Positions 8,485 to 15,749 of a stretch of DNA of 64,000 nucleotides are shown here, piece by piece. The DNA is taken from NCBI RefSeq assembly GCF_002266435.3, contig NZ_CP029426.2:3068001-3132000 (forward strand), read 5' to 3'. The DNA comes from Bradyrhizobium amphicarpaeae (GTDB lineage Bacteria > Pseudomonadota > Alphaproteobacteria > Rhizobiales > Xanthobacteraceae). Every line of letters begins with the position of its first letter. Within the stretch, counting starts at the first letter, position 1. Position numbers and translations under genes: made by a program. A model generated the notes under the pieces. It did not search any database. It had not been told where the DNA came from and was given only the letters and a program-made list of their open reading frames with translations.

Positions 8485-8610
8485 GTCATTCCGGGGCGCG
8501 ACGAAGTCGCGAGCCCGGAATCCATCTATGCTCCGCGCATGCCGCTCGATGGATTCTCAGATGCGCAATTGCGCATCGTAGCTCGACCCTCCGGGCCGCC
8601 CCGGAACGAC
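8485..8610. repeat. Extragenic repeat, 'GTCATTCCGGGGCGCG' type, copy 1
   Basis: GTCATTCCGGGGCGCGACGA at the left is mirrored by GCCGCCCCGGAACGAC at the right, with inner pieces 'GAGCCCGGAATCCAT' and 'GATGGATTCTC'. Three further copies of this family are at 10125, 50289 and 57310. It ends 15 bases before the next gene's ATG, so its right arm lies just ahead of the ribosome site. Confidence 0.8.
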
Positions 8611-8624
8611 GAGGAGGAGAGAAC

Positions 8625-9761
8625 ATGAGCTTCATCACCGGCGTCGGCCTCACGCCGTTCGGCAAGCATGAAGGCTCGTCCTCGCTCGACCTGATGAGCA
8701 AGGCGGCACAAGCCGCGCTCGACGACGCAGGCCTGAAGCGCTCCGACATCGACGGCATCCTTTGCGGCTATTCCACCGTCTCGCCCCACATCATGCTGGC
8801 GACCGTGTTCGCCGAGCACTTTGGCATTCGCCCGTCTTACGCCCACGTAGTGCAGGTCGGCGGCGCCACAGGCCTTGCGATGACGATGCTCGCGCATCAC
8901 CTCGTCACATCGGGCGTCGCGCGCAACGTGCTCGTCGTCGCCGGTGAGAACCGCCTGACCGGGCAGAGCCGCGATGCCTCGATCCAGGCGCTCGCACAGG
9001 TCGGCCATCCCGATTACGAGGTGCCGCTGGGGCCGACCATCCCCGCCTATTACGGCCTCGTCGCCACGCGCTATATGCACGAATACGGCGTGACCGAAGA
9101 GGACCTGGCCGAATTCGCCGTGCTGATGCGCGCCCACGCCTGCACCCATCCCGGCGCGCAATTCCACGATCCCATCACGGTCGCCGAAATCATGGCCTCG
9201 AAGCCGGTGGCGTTGCCGCTGAAACTGCTCGATTGCTGCCCGGTGTCCGACGGCGGCGCGGCTTTTATCATCAGCCGCGAGCGGACCGGTGAAGCCGGCG
9301 TCCGCATCCGCGGCTGCGCCCAGGCCCACACGCATCAGCATGTCACGGCGGCGCCGGCACTCAGCGAGCCCGGCGCGGAAATCTCCATCGCGCGCGCCAA
9401 GGAAGTTTCCGGCCTCGCGATATCCGACGTGCGCTACGCCGCAATCTACGACAGTTTTACCATAACGCTCGCAATGCTGCTGGAAGACCTCGGCCTCGCC
9501 GGCCGCGGCGAGGCCGCAGCCCGCGTGCGATCAGGCCATTTCAGCCGCGACGGCGAGATGCCGCTGAACACCCATGGCGGCCTGCTCAGCTATGGCCATT
9601 GCGGCGTCGGCGGCGCGATGGCGCATCTGGTCGAGGCGCATTTGCAGATGACGGGGCGGGCGGCGACCCGCCAGGTGCGCGATGCTTCGATCGCGCTGCT
9701 GCATGGCGACGGCGGCGTGCTGTCGTCGCATGTGAGCATGTTCCTGGAGCGGGTGCGATGA
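8625..9761 (+). CDS. Thiolase-like protein without the nucleophilic cysteine (Ltp2-like aldolase candidate)
   Basis: A 378-residue thiolase-fold protein. Where thiolases have the nucleophile (NACASG) it has 'QVGGATG' near residues 77-83, so the cysteine is glycine. The HDCF position reads 'YDSFT' (Tyr275) and the HPIGATG position reads 'SYGHCGVGG' (residues 322-330). This pattern is known from lipid-transfer-protein-like members such as Ltp2, which with a DUF35 partner act as retro-aldolases on CoA thioesters and use tyrosines. The gene overlaps by four bases a DUF35 gene, exactly that pairing. Classical thiolysis is unlikely; aldolase activity is inferred. Ribosome site GAGGAGAG. Confidence 0.8.
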   Translation: MSFITGVGLTPFGKHEGSSSLDLMSKAAQAALDDAGLKRSDIDGILCGYSTVSPHIMLATVFAEHFGIRPSYAHVVQVGGATGLAMTMLAHHLVTSGVARNVLVVAGENRLTGQSRDASIQALAQVGHPDYEVPLGPTIPAYYGLVATRYMHEYGVTEEDLAEFAVLMRAHACTHPGAQFHDPITVAEIMASKPVALPLKLLDCCPVSDGGAAFIISRERTGEAGVRIRGCAQAHTHQHVTAAPALSEPGAEISIARAKEVSGLAISDVRYAAIYDSFTITLAMLLEDLGLAGRGEAAARVRSGHFSRDGEMPLNTHGGLLSYGHCGVGGAMAHLVEAHLQMTGRAATRQVRDASIALLHGDGGVLSSHVSMFLERVR

Positions 9762-10117
9762 GTGAGCGGATCGTGGACTGGACCAGGGGCGGGGAGGCCA
9801 TCACCTACCAGGCCTGCGGCGCCTGCGGCCATGTGCAGTATTTCCACCGCGCCTTCTGCGCGGTGTGTGGCGAATCGAATCCGCGCGACCAGCGCGCCAG
9901 CGGCAAGGGCACGGTCTATGCGACCTCGCTGGTCTGCCGGGCCGCGACGCCCGAGACGCGCGCGCACGTGCCGTACAACATCTTGCTGGTCGATTGCGCA
10001 GAAGGATTTCGTATGATGGCTCACGGCGAGAATGATCTCGCGATCGGCGATTCGGTCGTGGCGGGCTTCAAGCCGTTTGCCGGCAAGCTCGTGCCGTTCT
10101 TCACGAAGGAAACGTAA
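9758..10117 (+). CDS. DUF35 OB-fold protein with zinc ribbon
   Basis: A 119-residue protein with an N-terminal rubredoxin-like zinc ribbon, CxxC at about residues 20-23 and CxxC at 35-38 (CGACGH ... CAVCGE), followed by an OB-fold domain. DUF35 proteins bind CoA and clamp thiolase-fold partners; in steroid side-chain degradation the DUF35 domain of ChsH2 docks Ltp2. The ATG at 9758 overlaps the upstream stop (ATGA), so the two are translationally coupled and probably form one complex. Role on the actual substrate unknown. Confidence 0.88.
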   Translation: MSERIVDWTRGGEAITYQACGACGHVQYFHRAFCAVCGESNPRDQRASGKGTVYATSLVCRAATPETRAHVPYNILLVDCAEGFRMMAHGENDLAIGDSVVAGFKPFAGKLVPFFTKET

Positions 10118-10124
10118 GTGGATT

Positions 10125-10230
10125 CGTCATTCGGGGGCGGTCATAGGACCGAGCCTGGAACGGGTATTCTGGGCCTGGCCCGCCAGGCCCGCGCTTTGCG
10201 CGGTCCCGGAAGGGCCACCCCGGAATGACG
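10125..10230. repeat. Extragenic repeat, 'GTCATTCCGGGGCGCG' type, copy 2
   Basis: CGTCATTCGGGGGCGG at the left and CCACCCCGGAATGACG at the right form the outer arms; inner arms 'GGCCCGCCAGGCCCGCG' add a second stem. It begins eight bases after the DUF35 stop and may act as a transcript end or stabiliser. Confidence 0.75.
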
Positions 10231-10249
10231 AAAACTTCAAAACTCCAAC

Positions 10250-10351
10250 TCAACGCCCGTAGAACAAGATGCTGGCGATGACGAGCATCGCTGTCACCGC
10301 CAGCATATGCGCGAGCGCTCCCGAGGCCGCCCCCTTGGTGGCTTCCTTCAT
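10250..10351 (-). CDS. 33-residue single-span membrane peptide
   Basis: On the minus strand an ATG at 10351 opens 33 codons. The peptide has a short polar start (MKEATKGAASGA) and then a continuous hydrophobic stretch, about residues 13-31 (LAHMLAVTAMLVIASILFY), ending GR. AGGGAGA lies seven bases before the ATG. The composition, ribosome site and single clean membrane helix argue for a real small protein rather than chance. Function unknown. It is alone between repeat copy 2 and the promoter region of the next gene, and would be missed by a normal length cutoff. Confidence 0.6.
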   Translation of the reverse strand: MKEATKGAASGALAHMLAVTAMLVIASILFYGR

Positions 10352-10622
10352 CCATTTTCTCCCTAGACTTGGGCGTGACTCATCGTTGTGCGGCTAGCGC
10401 ACCCGACGGCCAATTGTTTTACTCGGAACACCCCATTTGCGAGTACTCACCGCGATTTGTCCCCACGCGGCGAATATCGACTGTCTCAGGGTCGATCAGC
10501 AATGCGGCGGCATTTTGACTCGATGTTGTTGCTCCCAAGGACGCGCAAGAATAGAGTTTCGTGGAACTTTCGCCGCTGGCGACAAAAAGCATCAAAAGCT
10601 CAGGGAAAACTTCAGGAAAATC

Positions 10623-11150
10623 ATGGCCCGCATCAACTACAGCGACCCGTCCAAGGCATCCGATCGCACCCGCGAAATTCTCGACAAGAACCGCAACGCC
10701 AACATCTTCCGCATGATGGCGCACTCGCCGAGCTACTTCGAGCAGTACTGCCGCTTGGGCGGCGCCATCCGCCACAAGGGCGAACTCGATCCTGTTGTCC
10801 GCGAGCTTGCGATCACCCGCACCGGCATCCTGTGCGAGGCGCCGTATGAGATCGTCGCGCACAAGCGGATCGGCAAGAATGTCGGCGTCACCGACGCGCA
10901 GAACGAAGCACTCGAGAACTGGCAGGCCGCGACCTGCTTCGACGAGATCCAGCGCGCCGCGCTCGCCTTCACCGACGAGATCGTCAAGCTGAGGAAGCCG
11001 ACGGATGCGACCTTCAAGGCGATCGCAGCGAAACTGACGCCGGCCGCGCTGGTCGAGCTGCAGCTCTCGGTCGGCTTCTACATCATGACCTCGAAATTCC
11101 TGGAGACGTTCGAGATCGATCACCAGCCCGTCACCGAAGTGGTGGGCTGA
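10623..11150 (+). CDS. Carboxymuconolactone decarboxylase-family protein
   Basis: A 175-residue, all-helical CMD/AhpD-type protein. It has the general family layout (NIFRMMAHSPSYFEQYCRLG, then ELAITRTGILCEAPYEIVAHKRIG), but the usual redox CxxC is reduced to one cysteine before the 'YEIVAHK' helix, so it is unlikely to be an AhpD-like peroxidase. Members of this subgroup appear near acyl-CoA and aromatic catabolic genes, mostly without known activity. The ATG at 10623 is preceded by AGGAAAA. The 270 bases upstream carry no gene that I can see and should hold its promoter. Confidence 0.85.
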   Translation: MARINYSDPSKASDRTREILDKNRNANIFRMMAHSPSYFEQYCRLGGAIRHKGELDPVVRELAITRTGILCEAPYEIVAHKRIGKNVGVTDAQNEALENWQAATCFDEIQRAALAFTDEIVKLRKPTDATFKAIAAKLTPAALVELQLSVGFYIMTSKFLETFEIDHQPVTEVVG

Positions 11151-11176
11151 ACCCAAACATGCGGCGAGGGATGCCG

Positions 11177-11479
11177 ATGACGATCGACGAATATGCGGCC
11201 TGGGCCGCAACCATTGCCAAAGTCGACGAACGTCCCTCCAACGAGCTTCTGTCCTATCTCGGGCTCGGCCTTGCCGGTGAATCCGGCGAGGTGGCCGAGC
11301 ACATCAAGAAGCTGCTGCGCGATGACTGGCTCGACAAGGCGGGACTCGTCGATGAGCTCGGCGATGTCGTCTACTACTGGGCCTGCCTGTGTGCCGCGAC
11401 CGGCCAGACACCGTCCGAGCTGCTGGAGAAGAGCGCGGCGAAGATCAAGCGGCGGCTCGGCGAAGCGGCGAGCCGCTGA
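11177..11479 (+). CDS. MazG-like nucleotide pyrophosphohydrolase
   Basis: A 100-residue all-alpha NTP pyrophosphatase. The metal-binding pattern is visible: 'GLAGESGEVAEHIKK' (EXXE) near residues 31-45 followed by 'LVDELGDVVYYWA' (ExxD) near 55-67. Members hydrolyse non-canonical nucleoside triphosphates to monophosphates. Three in-frame ATGs exist (11159, 11171, 11177); GAGGG at 11166-11170 is correctly spaced only for 11177. It follows the preceding gene by 26 bases and may be cotranscribed. 'House-cleaning' is the likely role; the substrate is unknown. Confidence 0.85.
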   Translation: MTIDEYAAWAATIAKVDERPSNELLSYLGLGLAGESGEVAEHIKKLLRDDWLDKAGLVDELGDVVYYWACLCAATGQTPSELLEKSAAKIKRRLGEAASR

Positions 11480-11517
11480 GGCTGGGTAGGGGGCGACCGA
11501 CCACCTCCCTGTGGGCC

Positions 11518-11650
11518 ATCCTTCGAGACGCCCGCCGGTGGCGGGCCCTCAGGATGAGGACTGGAGTGCGCGGCAGCAATTTCGACGAGCTCCGATGTTC
11601 CTTAGCCTCATCCTGAGGAGACCGCGGAGCGGTCGTCTCGAAGGATGAGG
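11518..11650. repeat. Extragenic repeat, 'CATCCTGAGG / CCTTCGAGAC' type, copy 1 (two units)
   Basis: Two hairpin units face each other: CATCCTTCGAGACGCCCGCC ... CCTCAGGATGAGG at 11518-11559, and CCTCATCCTGAGGAG ... CGTCTCGAAGGATGAGG at 11606-11650. They lie between the convergent MazG-like and glutaminase genes. Relatives are at 19779, 34862 and 39645. Confidence 0.8.
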
Positions 11651-11657
11651 CGTGCGC

Positions 11658-13505
11658 TCACGTCGACGTCAGGATGTCCACCTTCGCATTCGCCACGATC
11701 AGGCGATCGGCCAGCAATTGCGCCAAGTTGCGCATGATGCGCTCGCTGGCGCGCGGGTGCTGCTTGCGGAAGCGTTCGAACGCCTTCAGCGGCACTTCGT
11801 AGGCGGTCGCTGCCATGTCGGCGAAGACGTCGGCCGAGCGCGTCGACTCCAGCAGCGCCATCTCGCCGAACGCCATGCCTGCCGTCAGCGTCGCGAGCCG
11901 CACGCCGTCGGGAAGTGTGACGTGCACGGCACCGCTGCGCAGGAAGAACAGGGAATCGGCGGGATCGCCCGTGGTGAGAATCTTGGTGCCGGACTGATAG
12001 GTGCGGATGGTGCAGATCGAGGCGAGGTCCGTCAGTTCGTCCTCGCCGAGGCCTTCGAGCAGCGGCTGCTCGGCAAGCTCGGTGGTCTCGTGGAAGTCGA
12101 TCGAGCCGCCGTAGCGATAGACGATCTGGTCTTCCGCCCATTCGATCGCGGTGTCGAGCAGATAGAAGTCGCGGACGTTCTTCAGCTCGGCCGTCCATTC
12201 CCGCAACGTATCCCACTCCCTGGATGCGCGCCTGACGCCTGACAGCACCACCGTGACGTTGAGTGCGGCGAGCTCCTCGAACGCCTCGGCGACGAGCCGC
12301 GCGCCGGCGCGCGTGGTGGAGGTGACGCGGTGCAGATCGAAGATCACGAATTGGGGACGGGGCCGGGCGGCGAGCCGCCGGGAGACGTAGTCGACCGCCG
12401 ACAGCGACAGCGTGCCGACCAGCTCGATGATCCGCACCTCCTGCTCATGGGCGGCCAGGATCTCGCGCTCCTGCGGCCGGCGTACGCGGCGTGACGGGCT
12501 CTTGCCGATGTCGTAGTCGGCGATGACGGCGTTGCGGGCGTCGTCGCTGCGGTTGAGCATGTGCAGGTCGTAATGCGCCGACAACGCCTCGCAGACCTTG
12601 ATGCCACGCACGCTGTTGCCGTGCTTGTCGAGCTTCGGCGAATAGCTGCCGAGCCCGAGGCGAGCGGGGAGCGCGGCGAGGATGCCGCCGCCGACGCCGC
12701 TCTTGGCGGGGATGCCGATCCGGTAGATCCATTCGCCGGCATAGTCGTACATGCCTGACGAGGTCATCACCGACAGCGTGCGGGAGATCGCGTAGGCGCT
12801 CAGTACCTGCTCGCCCGTGACCGGATTGACGCCGCGATTGGCGAGCGTTGCCGCCATCACCGCGATGTCGCGCGCGGTGACCAGCACCGCGCATTGCCGG
12901 AAATAGACGTCGAGGACACCTGCCACATTGTCGGAGATCACCGCGTTGGTCTTCAGGAGGTAGCCGATGGCGCGGTTTCGGTCGCCGGTCTGGCTCTCAG
13001 AGACGTAGACGGCTTCGTCCACGGTGAGATCGCGGCCTGCGAAGCGGCTCAGCGCGAGGCGGATCTGCTCGAAGGCCTCGGGCCCCTTGCTGTCGTAGAT
13101 CAAGCCCGTACAGGCGATCGCGCCGGCATTGACCATCGGGTTGAACGGATGGTTTTCGGCATTGAGCCGGATCGAATTGAAGGGATCTCCCGACGGCTCG
13201 ACGCCGATCGCACTCTCGACCAGGCCTGCGCCGAGCAGGTCCAGCGCCAGCGCGAACACGAACGGCTTCGACATCGACTGGATGGTGAAGGGCACCCTGG
13301 TGTCGCCGACTTCGTAGACATGGCCGTCCAGTGTCGCGAGGCTGATGCCAAAACAGGCAGGATCAGCCTTGCTCAGTTCGGGAATGTAATCGGCGACGCT
13401 GCCTGAAGTTTCAGCAGAGAATTCGTTGAGGCAATTGTCCAGAAACCGCAGCAAAGGCGGCTTCGAGCGGATCCAGGCGGCGGCGGGAGGCGAGAGCGGG
13501 GTCAT
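11658..13505 (-). CDS. glsA: Glutaminase A fused to STAS and cyclic-nucleotide-binding domains
   Basis: A 615-residue cytoplasmic protein with three parts. Residues about 15-305 are a serine-dependent glutaminase, with the SxxK pair S77/K80 in 'TIQSMSKPFVFAL'; it converts glutamine to glutamate and ammonia. Residues about 345-445 look like a STAS domain (VDYVSRRLAARPRPQFVIFDLH). Residues about 465-600 form a cNMP-binding barrel ('GDPADSLFFLRSGAVHVTL', 'GMAFGEMALLE'). Bacterial glutaminases are usually about 310 residues, so the extra half suggests regulation by a nucleotide or partner. I chose the ATG at 13505 (AAGAGAGG nearby); the frame is open to a TTG at 13526. It follows the TRAP permease directly and is probably cotranscribed. 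Confidence 0.9.
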   Translation of the reverse strand: MTPLSPPAAAWIRSKPPLLRFLDNCLNEFSAETSGSVADYIPELSKADPACFGISLATLDGHVYEVGDTRVPFTIQSMSKPFVFALALDLLGAGLVESAIGVEPSGDPFNSIRLNAENHPFNPMVNAGAIACTGLIYDSKGPEAFEQIRLALSRFAGRDLTVDEAVYVSESQTGDRNRAIGYLLKTNAVISDNVAGVLDVYFRQCAVLVTARDIAVMAATLANRGVNPVTGEQVLSAYAISRTLSVMTSSGMYDYAGEWIYRIGIPAKSGVGGGILAALPARLGLGSYSPKLDKHGNSVRGIKVCEALSAHYDLHMLNRSDDARNAVIADYDIGKSPSRRVRRPQEREILAAHEQEVRIIELVGTLSLSAVDYVSRRLAARPRPQFVIFDLHRVTSTTRAGARLVAEAFEELAALNVTVVLSGVRRASREWDTLREWTAELKNVRDFYLLDTAIEWAEDQIVYRYGGSIDFHETTELAEQPLLEGLGEDELTDLASICTIRTYQSGTKILTTGDPADSLFFLRSGAVHVTLPDGVRLATLTAGMAFGEMALLESTRSADVFADMAATAYEVPLKAFERFRKQHPRASERIMRNLAQLLADRLIVANAKVDILTST

Positions 13506-13526
13506 CGCCTCTCTTGTGCAACGCAA

Positions 13527-15605
13527 TCAGGGTATGCGCAACCCGTTCGGCACCATGGTCTGCCGTCGGACCAGCAGCAGGGCGATCAGAACCGTGGGCA
13601 GGAGGATGCCAAGGCCGAGCAGCGTCACCTGTATCTGCGACAGCGGCATGATCCCGCCGCCCGGCGTCGCCACCACGAAGCCGCCGATCACCAGCAGCAC
13701 GCGGATCGGCCATTCCAGGCTGCCTGCGCCGCGCAGATCCCCGACGAAGGGCTGGTAGCCCTGGATGCCGCTGCAGATGAACAGCGTGCCGAACGCAGCG
13801 AGTCCCATCAGGCCGAGGCCGGCCAGATACGGGCTCGGTCCTTGCAGCACCAGCGCCGGATTGAGCACGAAGAAGAACGGGATGAAATAGATGATGCTGC
13901 CGACCCACATCGACTCCCAGCCCGTCTTCATCGCCGGTGAGCCGGCAATGCCGGCCGCGGCAAAGGAGGCGATCGCGACCGGCGGCGTGATCGACGACAG
14001 CATCCCCCAATAGAAGATGAACATGTGCACCGCCATCCTGTTCAGCCCGAGCTTCTCCAGCGCGGGCGCGACCAGGATGGCGAGGAAGATGTAGCAGGCG
14101 GTCGTCGTCAGCCCGAGGCCGAGGATCAGGCTGGTGAGAGCGCACATGCCGAGCAGCAGGAAGGGATTGTCGCCAGCAATGTGCAGGAGATCGTTGGCAA
14201 GGCTCGACACCACGCCGGTCATCGAGAATGCGCCGATCAGGAGGCCGCATCCGGCGAGAATGCCGACCAGCTCGACGAAGGTGCGGCCGTTGACCTCCAG
14301 GAATTTGCCGATGGTCGCAAAGGTCCAGCGCGTGTCCTTGGAGAAGAGCTGGTTGAGCACCAGCAGAAGCGCGGTCGCGTAGAACGGTGCGTGGCTCTCG
14401 CGCTTGAAGTAGAGCAGCATCACGATCAGCAAGGCGATGACGAAGACGTAGTACCAGCCGTCCTTGATCGTATCCATGATCCGCGGCAACTCGGCGCGCG
14501 GAATGCCCTTCAGCCCGTGGCGCGCGGCGTAGGAATCGACCTGCATGAACAGCCCGATGTAGTAGAGCACGGCCGGAATGATCGCGGCGAGCGCGACGTC
14601 GGCGTAGCTGACATTGAGGAACTGCGCGATCACGAAGGCGGTCGCGCCCATCACCGGCGGCGCCAGCACCGCGCCGGTCGAGGCGCAGGCCTCGATCGCG
14701 CCGGCATAGGAGGCGCGGAAACCGCTCTTCTTCATCACGGGAATGGTCATGGTGCCCGCGGTCAGCACGTTGGAGATGATCGAGCCCGACATCATGCCGA
14801 GCAGGCCGCTGGCGAAGATGCAGACTTTCGCGGCGCCGCCGCGGAAGGTGCCGCACAGCGCGAAAGCGAGGTTGATGAAGAACTTTCCGGCGCCGGTCAT
14901 CATCAGCGCGGTGCCGAACACCAGAAAGCCGATCACGGTGTCGGCGAAGGCCTGAATGGGGATGCCGAGCAGGCTTTCGCCCGACAGCACGTGATAGGCG
15001 GTTGCCTGCTCCAGTGTCGATTGCGTGCCGCGAAACGGCCCGAGCCAGCCGGATTCGGCGAACAGCGGATAGACGGTGAAGGGGAGCACGCTCAACAGCA
15101 GGCTCCAGCCGCCGGTGCGCCGCAGCGCCTCCATCAGCATCGCCCACATCACGAGGCCCGCGGCGATCACGTTGTTCGGCGCACCGCCGAATTCCCAGCC
15201 GGCCTCCGCCGCCTTGCGTACGCTCGACATCAGGAGCAGCGCCGCGGCGAACGTCGCGACGAACAGGACGAGGTCGTACCAGGGAATCCGGTCGAGCGGG
15301 GCGCGCTCGGAGGCCGGAAAGATCACGAACGTGAACGGCAGCATCAACGCGATCAGGAGATAGAAATATTCCGTGTTGAGCTGGGTGTAGCCGATGAAGA
15401 ATCGCAGCGAGAATTGCTGGTTGATGCAGAGCAGGATCGTCGCCGCGGTCGCCGCCACCAGAGTCCAGCGCCAGGCGCCGCGCAACGTGCGCACGCGCGT
15501 GACCTCGGCTTCCTGCATGTTGCCGGCCGCGCCGTGGGGATCGTCGAACACGACCCGCTTGGGCTCGTCCTGCGGGGCGATTGAGGTGGAAACAGAAGAC
15601 ATCAT
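13527..15605 (-). CDS. TRAP transporter permease, fused DctQ-DctM type (TAXI system)
   Basis: A 692-residue integral membrane protein with roughly 15 or more hydrophobic helices. In TAXI-type TRAP systems the small and large permeases are fused into one chain of this length. Recognisable stretches are 'GGAAKVCIFASGLLGMMSGS', the 'FMVTGAVLAPPVMGATAF'-like core ('STGAVLAPPVMGATAFVIAQ') and 'SITPPVAIASFAAAGIAG' near residue 560. Uptake is driven by an ion gradient. Its binding protein is encoded 144 bases upstream, and the glutaminase gene follows with almost no gap, pointing to glutamine, glutamate or a related compound as cargo. Confidence 0.92.
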   Translation of the reverse strand: MMSSVSTSIAPQDEPKRVVFDDPHGAAGNMQEAEVTRVRTLRGAWRWTLVAATAATILLCINQQFSLRFFIGYTQLNTEYFYLLIALMLPFTFVIFPASERAPLDRIPWYDLVLFVATFAAALLLMSSVRKAAEAGWEFGGAPNNVIAAGLVMWAMLMEALRRTGGWSLLLSVLPFTVYPLFAESGWLGPFRGTQSTLEQATAYHVLSGESLLGIPIQAFADTVIGFLVFGTALMMTGAGKFFINLAFALCGTFRGGAAKVCIFASGLLGMMSGSIISNVLTAGTMTIPVMKKSGFRASYAGAIEACASTGAVLAPPVMGATAFVIAQFLNVSYADVALAAIIPAVLYYIGLFMQVDSYAARHGLKGIPRAELPRIMDTIKDGWYYVFVIALLIVMLLYFKRESHAPFYATALLLVLNQLFSKDTRWTFATIGKFLEVNGRTFVELVGILAGCGLLIGAFSMTGVVSSLANDLLHIAGDNPFLLLGMCALTSLILGLGLTTTACYIFLAILVAPALEKLGLNRMAVHMFIFYWGMLSSITPPVAIASFAAAGIAGSPAMKTGWESMWVGSIIYFIPFFFVLNPALVLQGPSPYLAGLGLMGLAAFGTLFICSGIQGYQPFVGDLRGAGSLEWPIRVLLVIGGFVVATPGGGIMPLSQIQVTLLGLGILLPTVLIALLLVRRQTMVPNGLRIP

Positions 15606-15674
15606 CGATCCCGAGTGTGGGCTGTTGAACGCAGACTAGGCGAATGGCTGTTGTTTGAATTGCTCGCGCCGCGG

Positions 15675-15708
15675 GCGCCCCCTCTCCCGCCAGCGGGAGA
15701 GGGGGCGC
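15675..15708. repeat. Perfect 16-base hairpin between TAXI binding-protein and permease genes
   Basis: GCGCCCCCTCTCCCGC at 15675-15690 pairs exactly with GCGGGAGAGGGGGCGC at 15693-15708 around the two bases CA. It is not followed by a T-run on the minus strand. A hairpin in the intercistronic gap after a binding-protein gene is a known way to protect the upstream message and keep the binding protein in excess, as in malE-malF. Related CCTCTCCC arms occur in the repeat at 37241. Confidence 0.7.
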
Positions 15709-15749
15709 ACTTCTCGTGCGGCAGACATCAACCCAAGCAACATCGCGTC

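Noticed and set aside
10623..11150. AhpD-like alkylhydroperoxidase
   Set aside because: The CxxC pair of AhpD is missing; only one cysteine remains at that place.
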